The notes under the pieces are model-generated. The model was not told the origin of the DNA, made no database searches, and saw only the letters and a program-made list of their open reading frames with translations. A program made the translations under genes and the position numbers. A DNA stretch of 64,000 nucleotides from Bacillota bacterium (GTDB taxonomy: Bacteria; Bacillota; Clostridia; Lachnospirales; Lachnospiraceae). This document shows positions 42,399 to 51,326 of the stretch, piece after piece. The stretch covers positions 868,001 to 932,000 of the forward strand of contig JAEWQV010000010.1 of the NCBI GenBank assembly GCA_023399055.1, given 5' to 3'. Each line of letters starts with the position of its first letter. The stretch's first letter is position 1.

Positions 42399-42443
42399 AT
42401 GTATTTTGAAAGATGTGCCCAGCGTCTACTACATAATAATTAA
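42399..42443 (+). other. Tiny open frame with ribosome site, ending at a terminator
   Basis: GGAGAGGA precedes ATG and a 14-codon frame (MYFERCAQRLLHNN), with a TTG-started alternative of 26 codons running through the terminator. It could be a truncated gene start or a leader peptide; nothing downstream depends on it. Low confidence. Confidence 0.2.
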
Positions 42444-42480
42444 AAGCACCCTATCACTTTTATATGATACGGTGCATTTT
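42444..42480. terminator. Terminator GCACCCTATCA type (copy 1)
   Basis: GCACCCTATCA pairs with TGATACGGTGC, ending CATTTTT on the plus strand. Nearly the same sequence as the terminator at 57619-57650 and related to that of ppdK. Confidence 0.75.
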
Positions 42481-42536
42481 TAAGTATTAACAATTCTTCT
42501 TCCATCTTGTTTGAATAACTTCCTATCTATCACCCT

Positions 42537-42710
42537 TTAAAAATCCTCTTTTAATAAGTACACCGCATACACCTTACCTGTTTCTACATCATAATTCACG
42601 GATAAAAATTTATCTCCGGTTTTAAAATGTGCCTCGCCAATGCTATCCTTTGTTGGATCACCAAACTTTATAAAGGATTGTATATCATCGCCTACCTGTA
42701 ATTGCTGATA
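42537..42710 (-). pseudogene. C-terminal remnant of an unknown protein
   Basis: After a stop at 42711, the minus strand is open for 57 codons: YQQLQVGDDIQSFIKFGDPT..., GEAHFKTGDKFLSVNYDVET and GKVYAVYLLKEDF, then TAA. It has no start codon or ribosome site. Composition and a clean end suggest the C-terminus of a secreted or sensor-associated protein. It lies directly after the histidine kinase of the two-component locus, so its parent may have been part of that operon. Confidence 0.5.
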
Positions 42711-42754
42711 TTAAAACAGAACTATAATTTCTTTTTTATATCTGTAGGATTCCC

Positions 42755-44128
42755 TTATTTATCAACTATTGGCAACAATATGATAATGGAAGTCCCTTTC
42801 TCGTATTCGCTTTCAATCTGAATAGAACCGTGATGCAATTCAATAATATTCTTAGAGATTGCTAATCCAAGTCCTGCTCCAAGGGATTTGGAATCTATTT
42901 TATAAAAGGATTCCATTATATGTTTCTGATTTTCTTTTGTTATTCCTATCCCATTATCCTTAATTTCAATTCTTAACTCATTTTGAAAGGTTGTTTGAAT
43001 TATACGGATTTCCTCGCCTTTATTCGAGAATTTCACTGAATTATCCAGGATATTAAGCAACACCTGCTTTAATTTATCCCTATCTACTATAATAGTAACT
43101 GGAGAAGTTTCGACAATCAATTGAAGCTCTTTCTTCTCTATTTTCTTATTTAGTTGAAAAGTTGCCTCATGAATCAATTGATCTATCTGAACTTTTGTTT
43201 TAATCAAATCCATTCTATTAGATTGGTATCTGGAAAAATCAAGCAGGTCTTCTACTAAACCGATTAAACGCTCCGTTTCACTATTTATTATGTTTAAACC
43301 AAATTGAAATTCTTCCTGGGTTAATTCATCCGAGTCCTGTATTGTCTCAATCCATCCTTTGATACCAGTAAGAGGTGTTCTAAGTTCATGCGTAATCGAT
43401 GAGATAAAATCATTTTTTAAGCGATCCGTTTTTAAAATCTCATCACCCATAAAGTTAAGCATATCAGCCAATTCACCTAATTCATAGGGATAGGTTTTTT
43501 CAATCTTATTTTTATATTGCCCTTTCGCCATTTTCTGGGTATAACGAATAATATCTTTTAAAGGTTTCACAATGGAATTACCCAAGCGAAGGCTAATAAG
43601 AAAAACGAGGAAAGCTACTGCAATACAGATACTCACTACATAAATGGTTAATGTATTAATCAAATTGTCTACATTTTTTAAGGTGGTAATATATCGTAGT
43701 ACTCCTACAACCTGCCCACGATAAAACAAAGGCGTATAGAGTGATAAGATTTTTTCCTTTGTAACCTCCATACTCTCAATTTTATAAATAGTCTTCCCGT
43801 CTAAAACTATGGGGTCTATGTCTAAGCGCACAGTTTCATAAAAACCAGAGGAAGATTGTATAAGTTCCCCTTCCCTACTAAGTAATTGGACTTCACCTTC
43901 TTTATACTGATAAGCTTTTATTATTTGCTCACTATAGCCTATTAGCCTTTCGAAGGATAAATACACTTCATTGCTCCAATTAAAACTAACACCTTCGGCA
44001 TGAGTTTGAAATGTATTTGCGACGGATTGCTGATAAAAATGTTTTAGCGCAAAATTAAAACCTAGCGTAACAAGGCTTAATGTAAGGAAGATTATAATCA
44101 TAAAATAAAGTATTATTTTTTGCTTCAT
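42755..44128 (-). CDS. Sensor histidine kinase (OmpR-class partner)
   Basis: A 457-residue membrane kinase: TM1 ~7-28, extracellular sensor of ~130 residues, TM2 (LTIYVVSICIAVAFLVFLISL), HAMP (VKPLKDIIRYTQKMAKGQYK), H-box SSITHELRTPLTGIKGW (~245), N-box QVLLNILDNSVKFS and G-boxes DNGIGITKE and GAGLGLAISKN. It starts 3 bases after the response regulator stop. Part of a lipoprotein-regulator-kinase operon. Confidence 0.93.
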   Translation of the reverse strand: MKQKIILYFMIIIFLTLSLVTLGFNFALKHFYQQSVANTFQTHAEGVSFNWSNEVYLSFERLIGYSEQIIKAYQYKEGEVQLLSREGELIQSSSGFYETVRLDIDPIVLDGKTIYKIESMEVTKEKILSLYTPLFYRGQVVGVLRYITTLKNVDNLINTLTIYVVSICIAVAFLVFLISLRLGNSIVKPLKDIIRYTQKMAKGQYKNKIEKTYPYELGELADMLNFMGDEILKTDRLKNDFISSITHELRTPLTGIKGWIETIQDSDELTQEEFQFGLNIINSETERLIGLVEDLLDFSRYQSNRMDLIKTKVQIDQLIHEATFQLNKKIEKKELQLIVETSPVTIIVDRDKLKQVLLNILDNSVKFSNKGEEIRIIQTTFQNELRIEIKDNGIGITKENQKHIMESFYKIDSKSLGAGLGLAISKNIIELHHGSIQIESEYEKGTSIIILLPIVDK

Positions 44129-44131
44129 TGT

Positions 44132-44818
44132 TTATTCTTTCCACATGTATCCATGTCCCCAAACAGTTATCAAATATTTTGGATTTGATGGGTCAATTTC
44201 AATTTTAGACCGTATGCGCCTTATATTTACATCTATAACTTTGACATCTCCAATATAATTCACTCCCCATATTTCATCCAGAAGATCATTTCGAGAATAC
44301 ACCTGTTCTTTATTTGTAATCAAAAATTGCAGTAAACAATATTCCGTTGGAGTTAATTTAATTTCTTTTCCCATAATAGACATATTTTTATTGGTTAGAT
44401 CCAGTTGAAACGGACCAGAACTTAATATTGACATATTTCTTGTACTACTGTAATAATTCATCCTGCGTAACAGGGAGATAATTCGAACCTCTAGTTCAGC
44501 CAGGCTAAAAGGCTTCGTTAGATAATCATCCGCTCCTTGCGCCAATCCCTTTATCTTATCTTCCTCTTGTGATCTTGCAGTTAGCATAATAATACCAGTG
44601 GATAAACCTAAACTTCTAATCTCCTGGCATACCTGATAACCATCGATACCCGGAAGAGAAATATCAAGTAATACGATATCAATCTTATTGCTTTTGATTA
44701 TTCTTAATGCTTCTTCTCCATTGTCTGCTTCGATAACTTGATAATTCTTCTTTCTTAAATTAAGACTTACAAAAGTTCGTATTGATAATTCATCTTCAAT
44801 AACAAGGATCGTATTCAT
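44132..44818 (-). CDS. OmpR-family response regulator
   Basis: A 228-residue regulator. REC domain with IEDELS, phospho-acceptor in DIVLLDISLPG (~52 from the chosen start), TARSQEED and Lys in DDYLTKPFS. A winged helix follows (EIKLTPTEYCLLQFLITNKE; YIGDVKVIDVNIRRIRSKIE). I start at ATG 44818, which follows GGTGGAGAAAAGA; the longer frame to 44848 adds residues before the REC domain that do not fit the family. Confidence 0.92.
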   Translation of the reverse strand: MNTILVIEDELSIRTFVSLNLRKKNYQVIEADNGEEALRIIKSNKIDIVLLDISLPGIDGYQVCQEIRSLGLSTGIIMLTARSQEEDKIKGLAQGADDYLTKPFSLAELEVRIISLLRRMNYYSSTRNMSILSSGPFQLDLTNKNMSIMGKEIKLTPTEYCLLQFLITNKEQVYSRNDLLDEIWGVNYIGDVKVIDVNIRRIRSKIEIDPSNPKYLITVWGHGYMWKE

Positions 44819-44867
44819 TCTTTTCTCCACCAGTTCTGTTTCATCCAATCAGTATTAAAGTTATATA

Positions 44868-46127
44868 TTAATCAAAATCATTTTCAGTTAAATGAAAATT
44901 ATCTGTCGAAATATGAGTATCTTCTTTAAGCTCAGTATAAAAAATTAAATTCTTTGTTTCTCCTAATTTAATACCTGCACCATTATAAGAAGTCAACTCA
45001 CTCCACTTCACTTCAAATAATGTCTTTTGATCTTCATTAGAAATCAACCGAACTCCATGATCAAGCTTTTCTATGGTAACTTTATTATACCATACCGATG
45101 GAATAGTTATATAGAAGCCATGCATATCATCACTAAAACGCTGCTCGATTGTTTGTTTGGTACCATCTATACTATAATCATTATAAGTATAGATGAAGGG
45201 TATTTCAGCAAATGCAGCATCTTCATATCCTTTTGGTATATACATGCCTCCTACGTCTACAATTCCATCCCCATTAATATCACTAGAATATAATGGATAC
45301 TCCTTTAACAAAGTGCCATCATAATCATCTCCAACTTTGACTAGTTCCCCCTTGTCAAATGTTATAATTTCGGTCAGCATGGAATGTGCTCCAATACCGC
45401 TATCAATAAAAATCGCTTTCGTTTCATCCGCTAGCTTTCCGCTGATAATATTTTCATGATAAGCATCCGGGGCTAATTCTATAGATGACAGTAGCTTCAA
45501 CTTTTGATTACTATAACTATATAAGTCTCCGGTCTGTTTTATTGTAACATCACCTTTTAACAGAACTATGTCCGATATATTATCAGCGTTATAATCATCT
45601 ATTTGAACCCACTCATAATCAGTATTTACTACATTATACAAGCCAGTGTCTTCCAACTTATAGATAAGAAGCTGATTCTTGTTTGCTTCATCTTTAATCC
45701 CTACGCCAACTATTACTTCTTTAATACCATTTCCATCAAGATCCTCCAACTTAAAATAATCAAGATAATTGTAATCTGTATTTGTATCTGCGATTTTATT
45801 CCACTTTCCATTAACCTCTTTCAATACGATTAGATGAACCGAATTATTTTGCTTTGTATCATAGTACAAGGTAAAAACTTCCTGGATTCCATCATTGTCT
45901 ATGTCCTCGATAAAAACTGACTGTTTTGGAATCGAATTAGCTGCAGTTGCATATTCTGCGTCTTTCGGTAATAGTTTTTCAAGGACATCTTTGATATCCT
46001 CCTGTTTTTCGTCCGCTAATTTAGGTTTATCAATCAGTGTTACACTATCTCCAACTGCTTGGCAGCCAGATAATATTATTGCTATACTAGCGATTACACT
46101 TATCACTACGTTTTTTTTACAATTCAT
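44868..46127 (-). CDS. Lipoprotein with FG-GAP/VCBS-like calcium repeats
   Basis: A 419-residue lipoprotein: lipobox LSGC (Cys ~22), then repeated DxDxDG calcium-loop motifs (EDIDNDGIQEVF, DLDGNGIKEVIVG, DYNADNISDIVLL, DINGDGIVDVGGMY), and a C-terminal beta domain (MHGFYITIPSVWYNKVTIEK). It is the first gene before the response regulator and kinase, 49 bases ahead. It may act as an extracellular accessory or output of that two-component system. Function not assigned. Confidence 0.7.
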   Translation of the reverse strand: MNCKKNVVISVIASIAIILSGCQAVGDSVTLIDKPKLADEKQEDIKDVLEKLLPKDAEYATAANSIPKQSVFIEDIDNDGIQEVFTLYYDTKQNNSVHLIVLKEVNGKWNKIADTNTDYNYLDYFKLEDLDGNGIKEVIVGVGIKDEANKNQLLIYKLEDTGLYNVVNTDYEWVQIDDYNADNISDIVLLKGDVTIKQTGDLYSYSNQKLKLLSSIELAPDAYHENIISGKLADETKAIFIDSGIGAHSMLTEIITFDKGELVKVGDDYDGTLLKEYPLYSSDINGDGIVDVGGMYIPKGYEDAAFAEIPFIYTYNDYSIDGTKQTIEQRFSDDMHGFYITIPSVWYNKVTIEKLDHGVRLISNEDQKTLFEVKWSELTSYNGAGIKLGETKNLIFYTELKEDTHISTDNFHLTENDFD

Positions 46128-46390
46128 ACTTCTCTTCCTCCTGTTATTCCTTCTGATGTTATAACTTAATTATAACTGCATTTAAGAAAATAGGGTTACA
46201 AAGTAATTACAGATTTTATATTTTTTGTAATCTCATGTAAAAATATATAACAACTCATCTCAGTGTTTCACCTCATTTAAGTTCTTCCAGAATTATATTT
46301 GATTTCTGTTGCATTCAGATATGTGCTCCCTCGTTACCTAGATACACTATGGACTTTCACTTGTTAGATCTATCTCCGGTAGGCAACAAA

Positions 46391-46435
46391 GAGAGATCCT
46401 TATATCAACTATTATAGTTAATATAGGGATCTCTC
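46391..46435. terminator. Long hairpin in the GH43-lipoprotein gap
   Basis: GAGAGATCCTTATATCAACTA pairs across a 3-base loop with its near complement, with two G-U positions. Weak T context on either strand. It lies about 320 bases beyond the GH43 stop on the minus strand. Confidence 0.6.
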
Positions 46436-46488
46436 AACTTAATTCAAGATAAATTACGTTCTTCTCTCAAAGAAAAACTCATCTTACT

Positions 46489-46515
46489 TATTGTTCAATA
46501 CTGCCTTGTGCTTAA
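46489..46515 (-). repeat. Gene-tail repeat (AVLNNK-stop), copy 1
   Basis: On the minus strand, CACAAGGCAGTATTGAACAATAAG encodes a scrap ending KAVLNNK-stop. It is like the ppdK C-terminus (QAALNNK) and copies at 46614, 57731 and 57811. The nearby ACTCATCTTA-type flank is repeated before copy 2, so the unit is duplicated ~125 bases apart. Confidence 0.5.
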
Positions 46516-46613
46516 GCATTCCCTAGTGAACGTACATTTCTTTTCATAATTCTTTTGTCACCGCATCTCTTTCTCTATTTAAACTCGAACATCCCAGCGG
46601 AGAATTTCTCATC

Positions 46614-46665
46614 TTATTTGTTATTTAATACGGCTTGTGCTGACCTCAATGAAAACACAGCTATG
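46614..46665 (-). repeat. Gene-tail repeat (SAQAVLNNK-stop), copy 2
   Basis: The minus strand reads IAVFSLRSAQAVLNNK-stop and matches 57811-57862 over about 50 bases (including CTCAATGAAAACA). The rest of the region 46128-46753 is AT-rich and holds no intact gene; it may be a decayed gene behind GH43. Confidence 0.55.
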
Positions 46666-46753
46666 ATTTCACTCTGTTACGCCCCATGCCTATCTAGGTT
46701 TGATTCTGTGGGTTCTATGGTAGGAATGATAGGATTGGCTGAAACATCGTTCG

Positions 46754-48154
46754 TTAAGTTTCTAGCGTAAAAGAAAGTAAGCTGGCATTACCACCTCCGG
46801 TATAAGTAAAATAAATAGAATGAACTCCATCTTCAAGCTCTAAATCAGAAGCATATTCTTCCCAGACATTGGTGTAATTTACCGGAAGTTGTGCTAATAC
46901 TGGTCCATTCCATGCTGTTTTTAACTCAAATATACCTTTTGCATATCCACGAACTTTAATACTAATTCTCTTCACTCCCTGACAATCAAAATACTTAAAG
47001 CCTATTGTCGTTGAATCAGTTATATTCCCAATATATCCTTGTTCTTCATCACCATCTCGTCCATCCTGCATAATCTTAGGGAAGCGATCACCACCTACAT
47101 ATATTGACTCTTCCTTAGTAAACAGATTACATGCAAGATATCCAAAATATTCTCCTTCTCCTCTAAGGGGACCATGATTTAGACCGCAACTTGTCAACTC
47201 CACCTGTGGAATTGTTCCATCCGGCTGAATCGTCAACAGCTCTGCACAACCTTGTCTAGAATACCATGTTCCATTGGTATGTCTATGATAAAAAATATAC
47301 CATTCTCCATTTATCTCAACGATACCTCCATGATTGTTGGCACCATACGCCATAGGCTTCGTCGTAGGTTTATAGCTATCAATATGTAGATCACAGTTGC
47401 TTATAATCACTCCACGATATACAAAATCTTTTGTTGGGCTTTTACTTGTAGCATAGCATAATTCATGCATGGCAATAGAAGAATAAATAAAATAATAGGT
47501 ATCTCCCTTTTTGCGAATGGAAGATGCTTCAAAAAATTCATGTCCTTCAAAGCCGGTTCCATCACTGAAAGGAACACTTGGTACTAAAAAACTCGGTTCT
47601 TCTATTACGGTTAGCATATCCGTCCCAAGTATCGTTACCATTGCTCCATTTCTTGAAGCGTCCTCCTTCGGGCAGAATCCAGTATATAGATAGACCTTAT
47701 CTCCCTCAAGCAGTACAGCCGGATCAAACTGTGGCTGGTCCCCCTGTCTCTCTCCCAAGCGTGTGCCATCCTCATAATGCACATACCCATAAAATTCGAA
47801 ACTACCATTTGGTCTGTCACAAACAGCAACTGAAACAACAGATACCTTATCTAACACATAATATAAATAATATTTTCCATCCGGTCCCTGAACCAAATCC
47901 GGTGCATATAAACACATCTTTCCCTCCTTATTTAGTGGGTCAGAGGTCTTTGGATAGATTACACCATCATATCTCCAATCACCTAGATCATCTACCGGTG
48001 CTGACCAACATACATAATCTCCAAGACAGAATACATGTCCATTATAAAGATCATGAGAGCCATACACATAAACTCTCCCCTCATACACATGAGGCTCTCC
48101 GTCCGGTACATATTCCCAGGACGGTAAATAAGGATTAAATGCTTGTTTTGTCAT
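46754..48154 (-). CDS. GH43 glycosidase with C-terminal CBM6-like domain
   Basis: A 466-residue intracellular five-bladed beta-propeller enzyme. It begins NPYLPSWEYVPDGEPHVYEG, with catalytic base Asp in the VPDGEPH segment. PDLVQGPDGKYYLYY carries the pKa-modulating Asp, and acid Glu lies in GHEFFEASSIRK (~210). The last ~120 residues form a CBM6-like beta-sandwich (RISIKVRGYAKGIFELKT; GVHSIYFTYTGGG). Likely arabinofuranosidase and/or beta-xylosidase. No signal peptide. Last gene of the xylan operon, behind the esterase. ATG follows GGAGGAAGCAGATT. Confidence 0.87.
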   Translation of the reverse strand: MTKQAFNPYLPSWEYVPDGEPHVYEGRVYVYGSHDLYNGHVFCLGDYVCWSAPVDDLGDWRYDGVIYPKTSDPLNKEGKMCLYAPDLVQGPDGKYYLYYVLDKVSVVSVAVCDRPNGSFEFYGYVHYEDGTRLGERQGDQPQFDPAVLLEGDKVYLYTGFCPKEDASRNGAMVTILGTDMLTVIEEPSFLVPSVPFSDGTGFEGHEFFEASSIRKKGDTYYFIYSSIAMHELCYATSKSPTKDFVYRGVIISNCDLHIDSYKPTTKPMAYGANNHGGIVEINGEWYIFYHRHTNGTWYSRQGCAELLTIQPDGTIPQVELTSCGLNHGPLRGEGEYFGYLACNLFTKEESIYVGGDRFPKIMQDGRDGDEEQGYIGNITDSTTIGFKYFDCQGVKRISIKVRGYAKGIFELKTAWNGPVLAQLPVNYTNVWEEYASDLELEDGVHSIYFTYTGGGNASLLSFTLET

Positions 48155-48212
48155 AATCTGCTTCCTCCAAATTCTATTGCCAGTAGCTTATTAATAGCAT
48201 TTGTTTACATTG

Positions 48213-49007
48213 TTACTTTATTGCCCACATGATCGAAGGCTCTAAATGCTTTTTCCAATAAACCCAATCATGAACACCTTCACCCTCTTCATAATAATGC
48301 TCGACATCATTTGTTATCATAAAGTTGTGGAGCTTCCGGTTTGATTCAATGAGAAAATCTTCTTTACCACATACAAAATAGATATCAGGAAACTTTTTCT
48401 TAGATGTTTTTAGAACTTCCATGCAATATCTAGGATCTTTAGTGGTAAATCTTAGCTCCTTGGGATCCTGGAAAATTCTTCTCTGATACTTCGCATCCGA
48501 CACATGATCCGGGATAAAATCACCTTTGTCTGCAATGTTTATCCCAATATAAGCACCTGATAAGCTAATTATTTTAGAGAATGTATCATTGTATCGTAAT
48601 CCATTAATCATTGCTCCATATCCACCCATGGAAATACCCCCAATAAAGGTATCAACTCTTTTCCTTGATAATCGAAACATACTTCTTGTTCCCTCTACCA
48701 GCTCTTTTCCTATGAAAGAGCTAAAATCCTCACCCTTATCAACATCCTCAAGATAGAAGGAATTTTCACCACTTGGAAAAATACATGCTAATTTATACTT
48801 ATCTGATAATTCCTGCATTTCTAGCCCGCTGAGATAATCATTACAGTCAACACCATACCCATGGAGCATATACAATGTTTTAAAACCACTGCTTTGTCCA
48901 TCGGTATCTTCCAACACATCCTCCCTCTTAATTGTTGGAATGATCGCGCTAAAGCTTACGCTACGTTTCAAGTACGTCGATTGAAATCTCGCATTAACAA
49001 TAACCAC
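48213..49007 (-). CDS. CE1-like (esterase D family) carbohydrate esterase
   Basis: A 264-residue alpha/beta hydrolase: oxyanion region TLYMLHGYGVDCNDYL, nucleophile elbow GGISMGGYGA (Ser ~122), Asp in FVCGKEDFL, and His in GVHDWVYWKKH. It resembles acetyl-xylan or feruloyl esterases of family CE1. The start is GTG behind AAGGGGGACTATTCA. It is located between GH8 and GH43 genes with gaps of 58-74 bases. No signal peptide: it would trim imported, substituted xylo-oligosaccharides. Confidence 0.85.
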   Translation of the reverse strand: MVIVNARFQSTYLKRSVSFSAIIPTIKREDVLEDTDGQSSGFKTLYMLHGYGVDCNDYLSGLEMQELSDKYKLACIFPSGENSFYLEDVDKGEDFSSFIGKELVEGTRSMFRLSRKRVDTFIGGISMGGYGAMINGLRYNDTFSKIISLSGAYIGINIADKGDFIPDHVSDAKYQRRIFQDPKELRFTTKDPRYCMEVLKTSKKKFPDIYFVCGKEDFLIESNRKLHNFMITNDVEHYYEEGEGVHDWVYWKKHLEPSIMWAIK

Positions 49008-49080
49008 TGAATAGTCCCCCTTTATTTATATACTTATTAACTGTAATTGCTATTTTCTTAATGCCGGATAAATTATATAT

Positions 49081-50208
49081 TTAGTATATCTTATACCTTC
49101 CGGCTAGCATGAGCAGACAGAAAAAGTACAAGCAATTATCATAATATCGACGGTCTCCTTTGCGAAGAGGTGTATTCCAAAATTCCTTAACCCACTCCAG
49201 ACGATATTTACCTGTTGCTGCAAGTGAGCCTGCAGCGTTCGTTGCAATAACTGCAACAGGGTGCAAAGCTGACTGTTCTAGAGCTCTTCCATCGACTAGA
49301 TAATTAGCATATTCACCGTATTTTGTATTTTCACTAAAAAACAATTGTAATTTGTCTATAATATCGCCTAATGCTACATCAACATGAAACCAGGATGCAT
49401 CAAGACCAATATTCATAGCAACACGATAGGCGTCGGAATAAAACTGCCCGTCATGGAATAAACGCTTTGGTGTACCATCAAATTCTGCATACTCGGAGGC
49501 CATACCAGTAATAGGATGACAGGAAAGTTGTAAATACTTACGACTTTCTTCTGCTGCCTTCTTCCAAAAAGCTCTGTCTTCTTCGTTCGCCCTTAAGGCA
49601 AATAGCTCATAAAAATGCGGCAAATGATAGGACGGATCAGAAAAAGGCGTTTCCGGAACAAATTTTATATAATAATTATTGGGATCCCACATAGGACTTC
49701 CCTCATTTACTAATTCTGATTGGTGAATGCAATGCTTCAAAATATCTTTTGCCTGTACACTATAATCAAAAGGTGCTGTACCATCACCCCAGCGTTCACT
49801 TGCAAAAAAGAGTGCCATAGCGAAATATTCTTCTCCATCCGGAGCAGGACCTTCCGCATTCTTTTTTCCATCCGTAGCTACTGACCAAGCAAAATATCCT
49901 TCGTATTTTCCGCTACTCTGATACATTAAGGTCTTAGAAAATAACCAAAGACGGTCAAAGATATCTTTTCTATTCATCTGAACTGCCATCATCATTCCGT
50001 AGCTCATTCCCTCGGATCTGGCATCAATATTGCCGGTGTCAAGCATATATCCTTTGTCTTCACCCATTTCAAAATATATCTTTTCCTCTGGATCAAAGAA
50101 TAATGTTTCAAAGACCCGAGCTATTCTTTGATTAATTTGTTCCTCTGTAATTCCTATTTCTGATAATAAATTCTGATATACTCCAGTATAAAAAGCACCA
50201 TTATTCAT
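49081..50208 (-). CDS. GH8 reducing-end xylose-releasing exo-oligoxylanase (Rex-like)
   Basis: A 375-residue (alpha/alpha)6-barrel enzyme. DTGNIDARSEGMSYGMMMAV carries the general acid Glu; TDGKKNAEGPAPDGEEYFAM is typical of Rex enzymes; SDAYRVAMNIGLDASWF contains the base-region Asp. It lacks a signal peptide, as Rex proteins do, and releases xylose from the reducing end of xylo-oligosaccharides. I start at ATG 50208 (MNNGAFYTG) behind AAAAGGAGATTGGGAAGA. It opens the enzyme half of the operon, after the permeases. Confidence 0.88.
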   Translation of the reverse strand: MNNGAFYTGVYQNLLSEIGITEEQINQRIARVFETLFFDPEEKIYFEMGEDKGYMLDTGNIDARSEGMSYGMMMAVQMNRKDIFDRLWLFSKTLMYQSSGKYEGYFAWSVATDGKKNAEGPAPDGEEYFAMALFFASERWGDGTAPFDYSVQAKDILKHCIHQSELVNEGSPMWDPNNYYIKFVPETPFSDPSYHLPHFYELFALRANEEDRAFWKKAAEESRKYLQLSCHPITGMASEYAEFDGTPKRLFHDGQFYSDAYRVAMNIGLDASWFHVDVALGDIIDKLQLFFSENTKYGEYANYLVDGRALEQSALHPVAVIATNAAGSLAATGKYRLEWVKEFWNTPLRKGDRRYYDNCLYFFCLLMLAGRYKIY

Positions 50209-50283
50209 TCTTCCCAATCTCCTTTTTGAGTTAGTATGTGGGGCATTTTTTCTATCTTTGTCATGTACTTTTTATGTTATACA

Positions 50284-50326
50284 AAAGAAAGAACAGGGCA
50301 TAATTTTATACTCTGTCCTTCTTGAT
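50284..50326 (-). terminator. Partial terminator between permease and GH8 genes
   Basis: AAGAAAGAACAGG and TCTGTCCTTCTT pair with a bulge, followed on the minus strand by TTCTTTTG. It likely lowers, rather than stops, transcription into the enzyme genes. Confidence 0.55.
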
Positions 50327-50405
50327 ATTTAGGTATCTTGTCTTAACTTAATGACATGATATTGGATTTGCAATATCAATCAAATTTATATATATAATAA
50401 ACAAA

Positions 50406-51314
50406 TTACTCTTTTACACCACCGACCGTCAGACCACTAACAAAGTACCGTTGTAAAAATGGATATACGCTTAAAATTGGTACTGCAGCTACAATGGTAA
50501 TCGCCGCACGCAAAGCCAGTGGTGTTGTTACCTGACCGCCTTGTCCGGCTACTGCGGCTGCGCCTGCCATACCACCTTGATTCGTTCCTGCACTCATTGC
50601 GCTTGCCAGTAGTCTCTGCAACTCGTATTGAAGCGTTGACAGCTTCTGGTCTCCTGAATTATATAAGAGTGTATCCATCCAAGCATTCCAGCTACCTACC
50701 GCTACGAAAAGGGCAATAACCGCAAGCGTTGGCTTGCACAGTGGCATAACAATACTCCACCATATACGGAAATGACCCGCACCATCCATTTTGGCAGATT
50801 CCATAAGTGAATCAGGGATAGACTTCATATAGGTTCGGATAACAATGAGGTTGAACGCACTGATGATATTCGGTACCCAGTAAGCTTGAAATGTATTCAA
50901 CATATGTAAATCCTTAATTAATAAATAATTCGGGATAAGACCAGCGTTAAAGTACATTGTTAATACGAATATAATCGTAATTGGTCTTCTTAAGGCAAAC
51001 TCACTCCGACTAATTGCATACGCTAGCATAGAAGTGAAAAAAATATTTGTGACTACAATGACAATTGTCTTTGTCACGCTAATAAAAAATGCATCATAAA
51101 TCGTGTACATATGAAAGACTACTTCATAATTCTTTAGCGTGAACATCCTGGGCCATATATGAATTCCACCTTTTACCGCATCCATTCCATCATTAAAAGA
51201 GATCGCCAATGTGTTCAGTAATGGATAAACCATAAGCGCAGACAGCAATAATAAGATGCCTGTATTAATTACTGTGAATATAATGTTCCCTAACTTCCAT
51301 CTCTTACTCTTCAC
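50406..51314 (-). CDS. Carbohydrate ABC permease (LplC/YtcP type)
   Basis: A 302-residue inner-membrane subunit with six TM helices and the EAA-type coupling loop ESAKMDGAGHFRIWWSIVMP then LCKP (~185). It ends in FLQRYFVSGLTVGGVKE, a tail typical of this family. The start is GTG behind GGAGGCGAACGA, 12 bases after the partner permease. With the 52335 binding protein it forms an oligosaccharide importer. The ATPase is not in the operon, so a shared MsmK-like ATPase elsewhere is expected. Confidence 0.9.
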   Translation of the reverse strand: MKSKRWKLGNIIFTVINTGILLLLSALMVYPLLNTLAISFNDGMDAVKGGIHIWPRMFTLKNYEVVFHMYTIYDAFFISVTKTIVIVVTNIFFTSMLAYAISRSEFALRRPITIIFVLTMYFNAGLIPNYLLIKDLHMLNTFQAYWVPNIISAFNLIVIRTYMKSIPDSLMESAKMDGAGHFRIWWSIVMPLCKPTLAVIALFVAVGSWNAWMDTLLYNSGDQKLSTLQYELQRLLASAMSAGTNQGGMAGAAAVAGQGGQVTTPLALRAAITIVAAVPILSVYPFLQRYFVSGLTVGGVKE

Positions 51315-51326
51315 TCGTTCGCCTCC

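Noticed and set aside
47578..48138. Plus-strand 186-codon open frame
   Set aside because: Antisense of the GH43 gene, His/Pro/Leu-rich without family features; the minus-strand gene has all the motifs.
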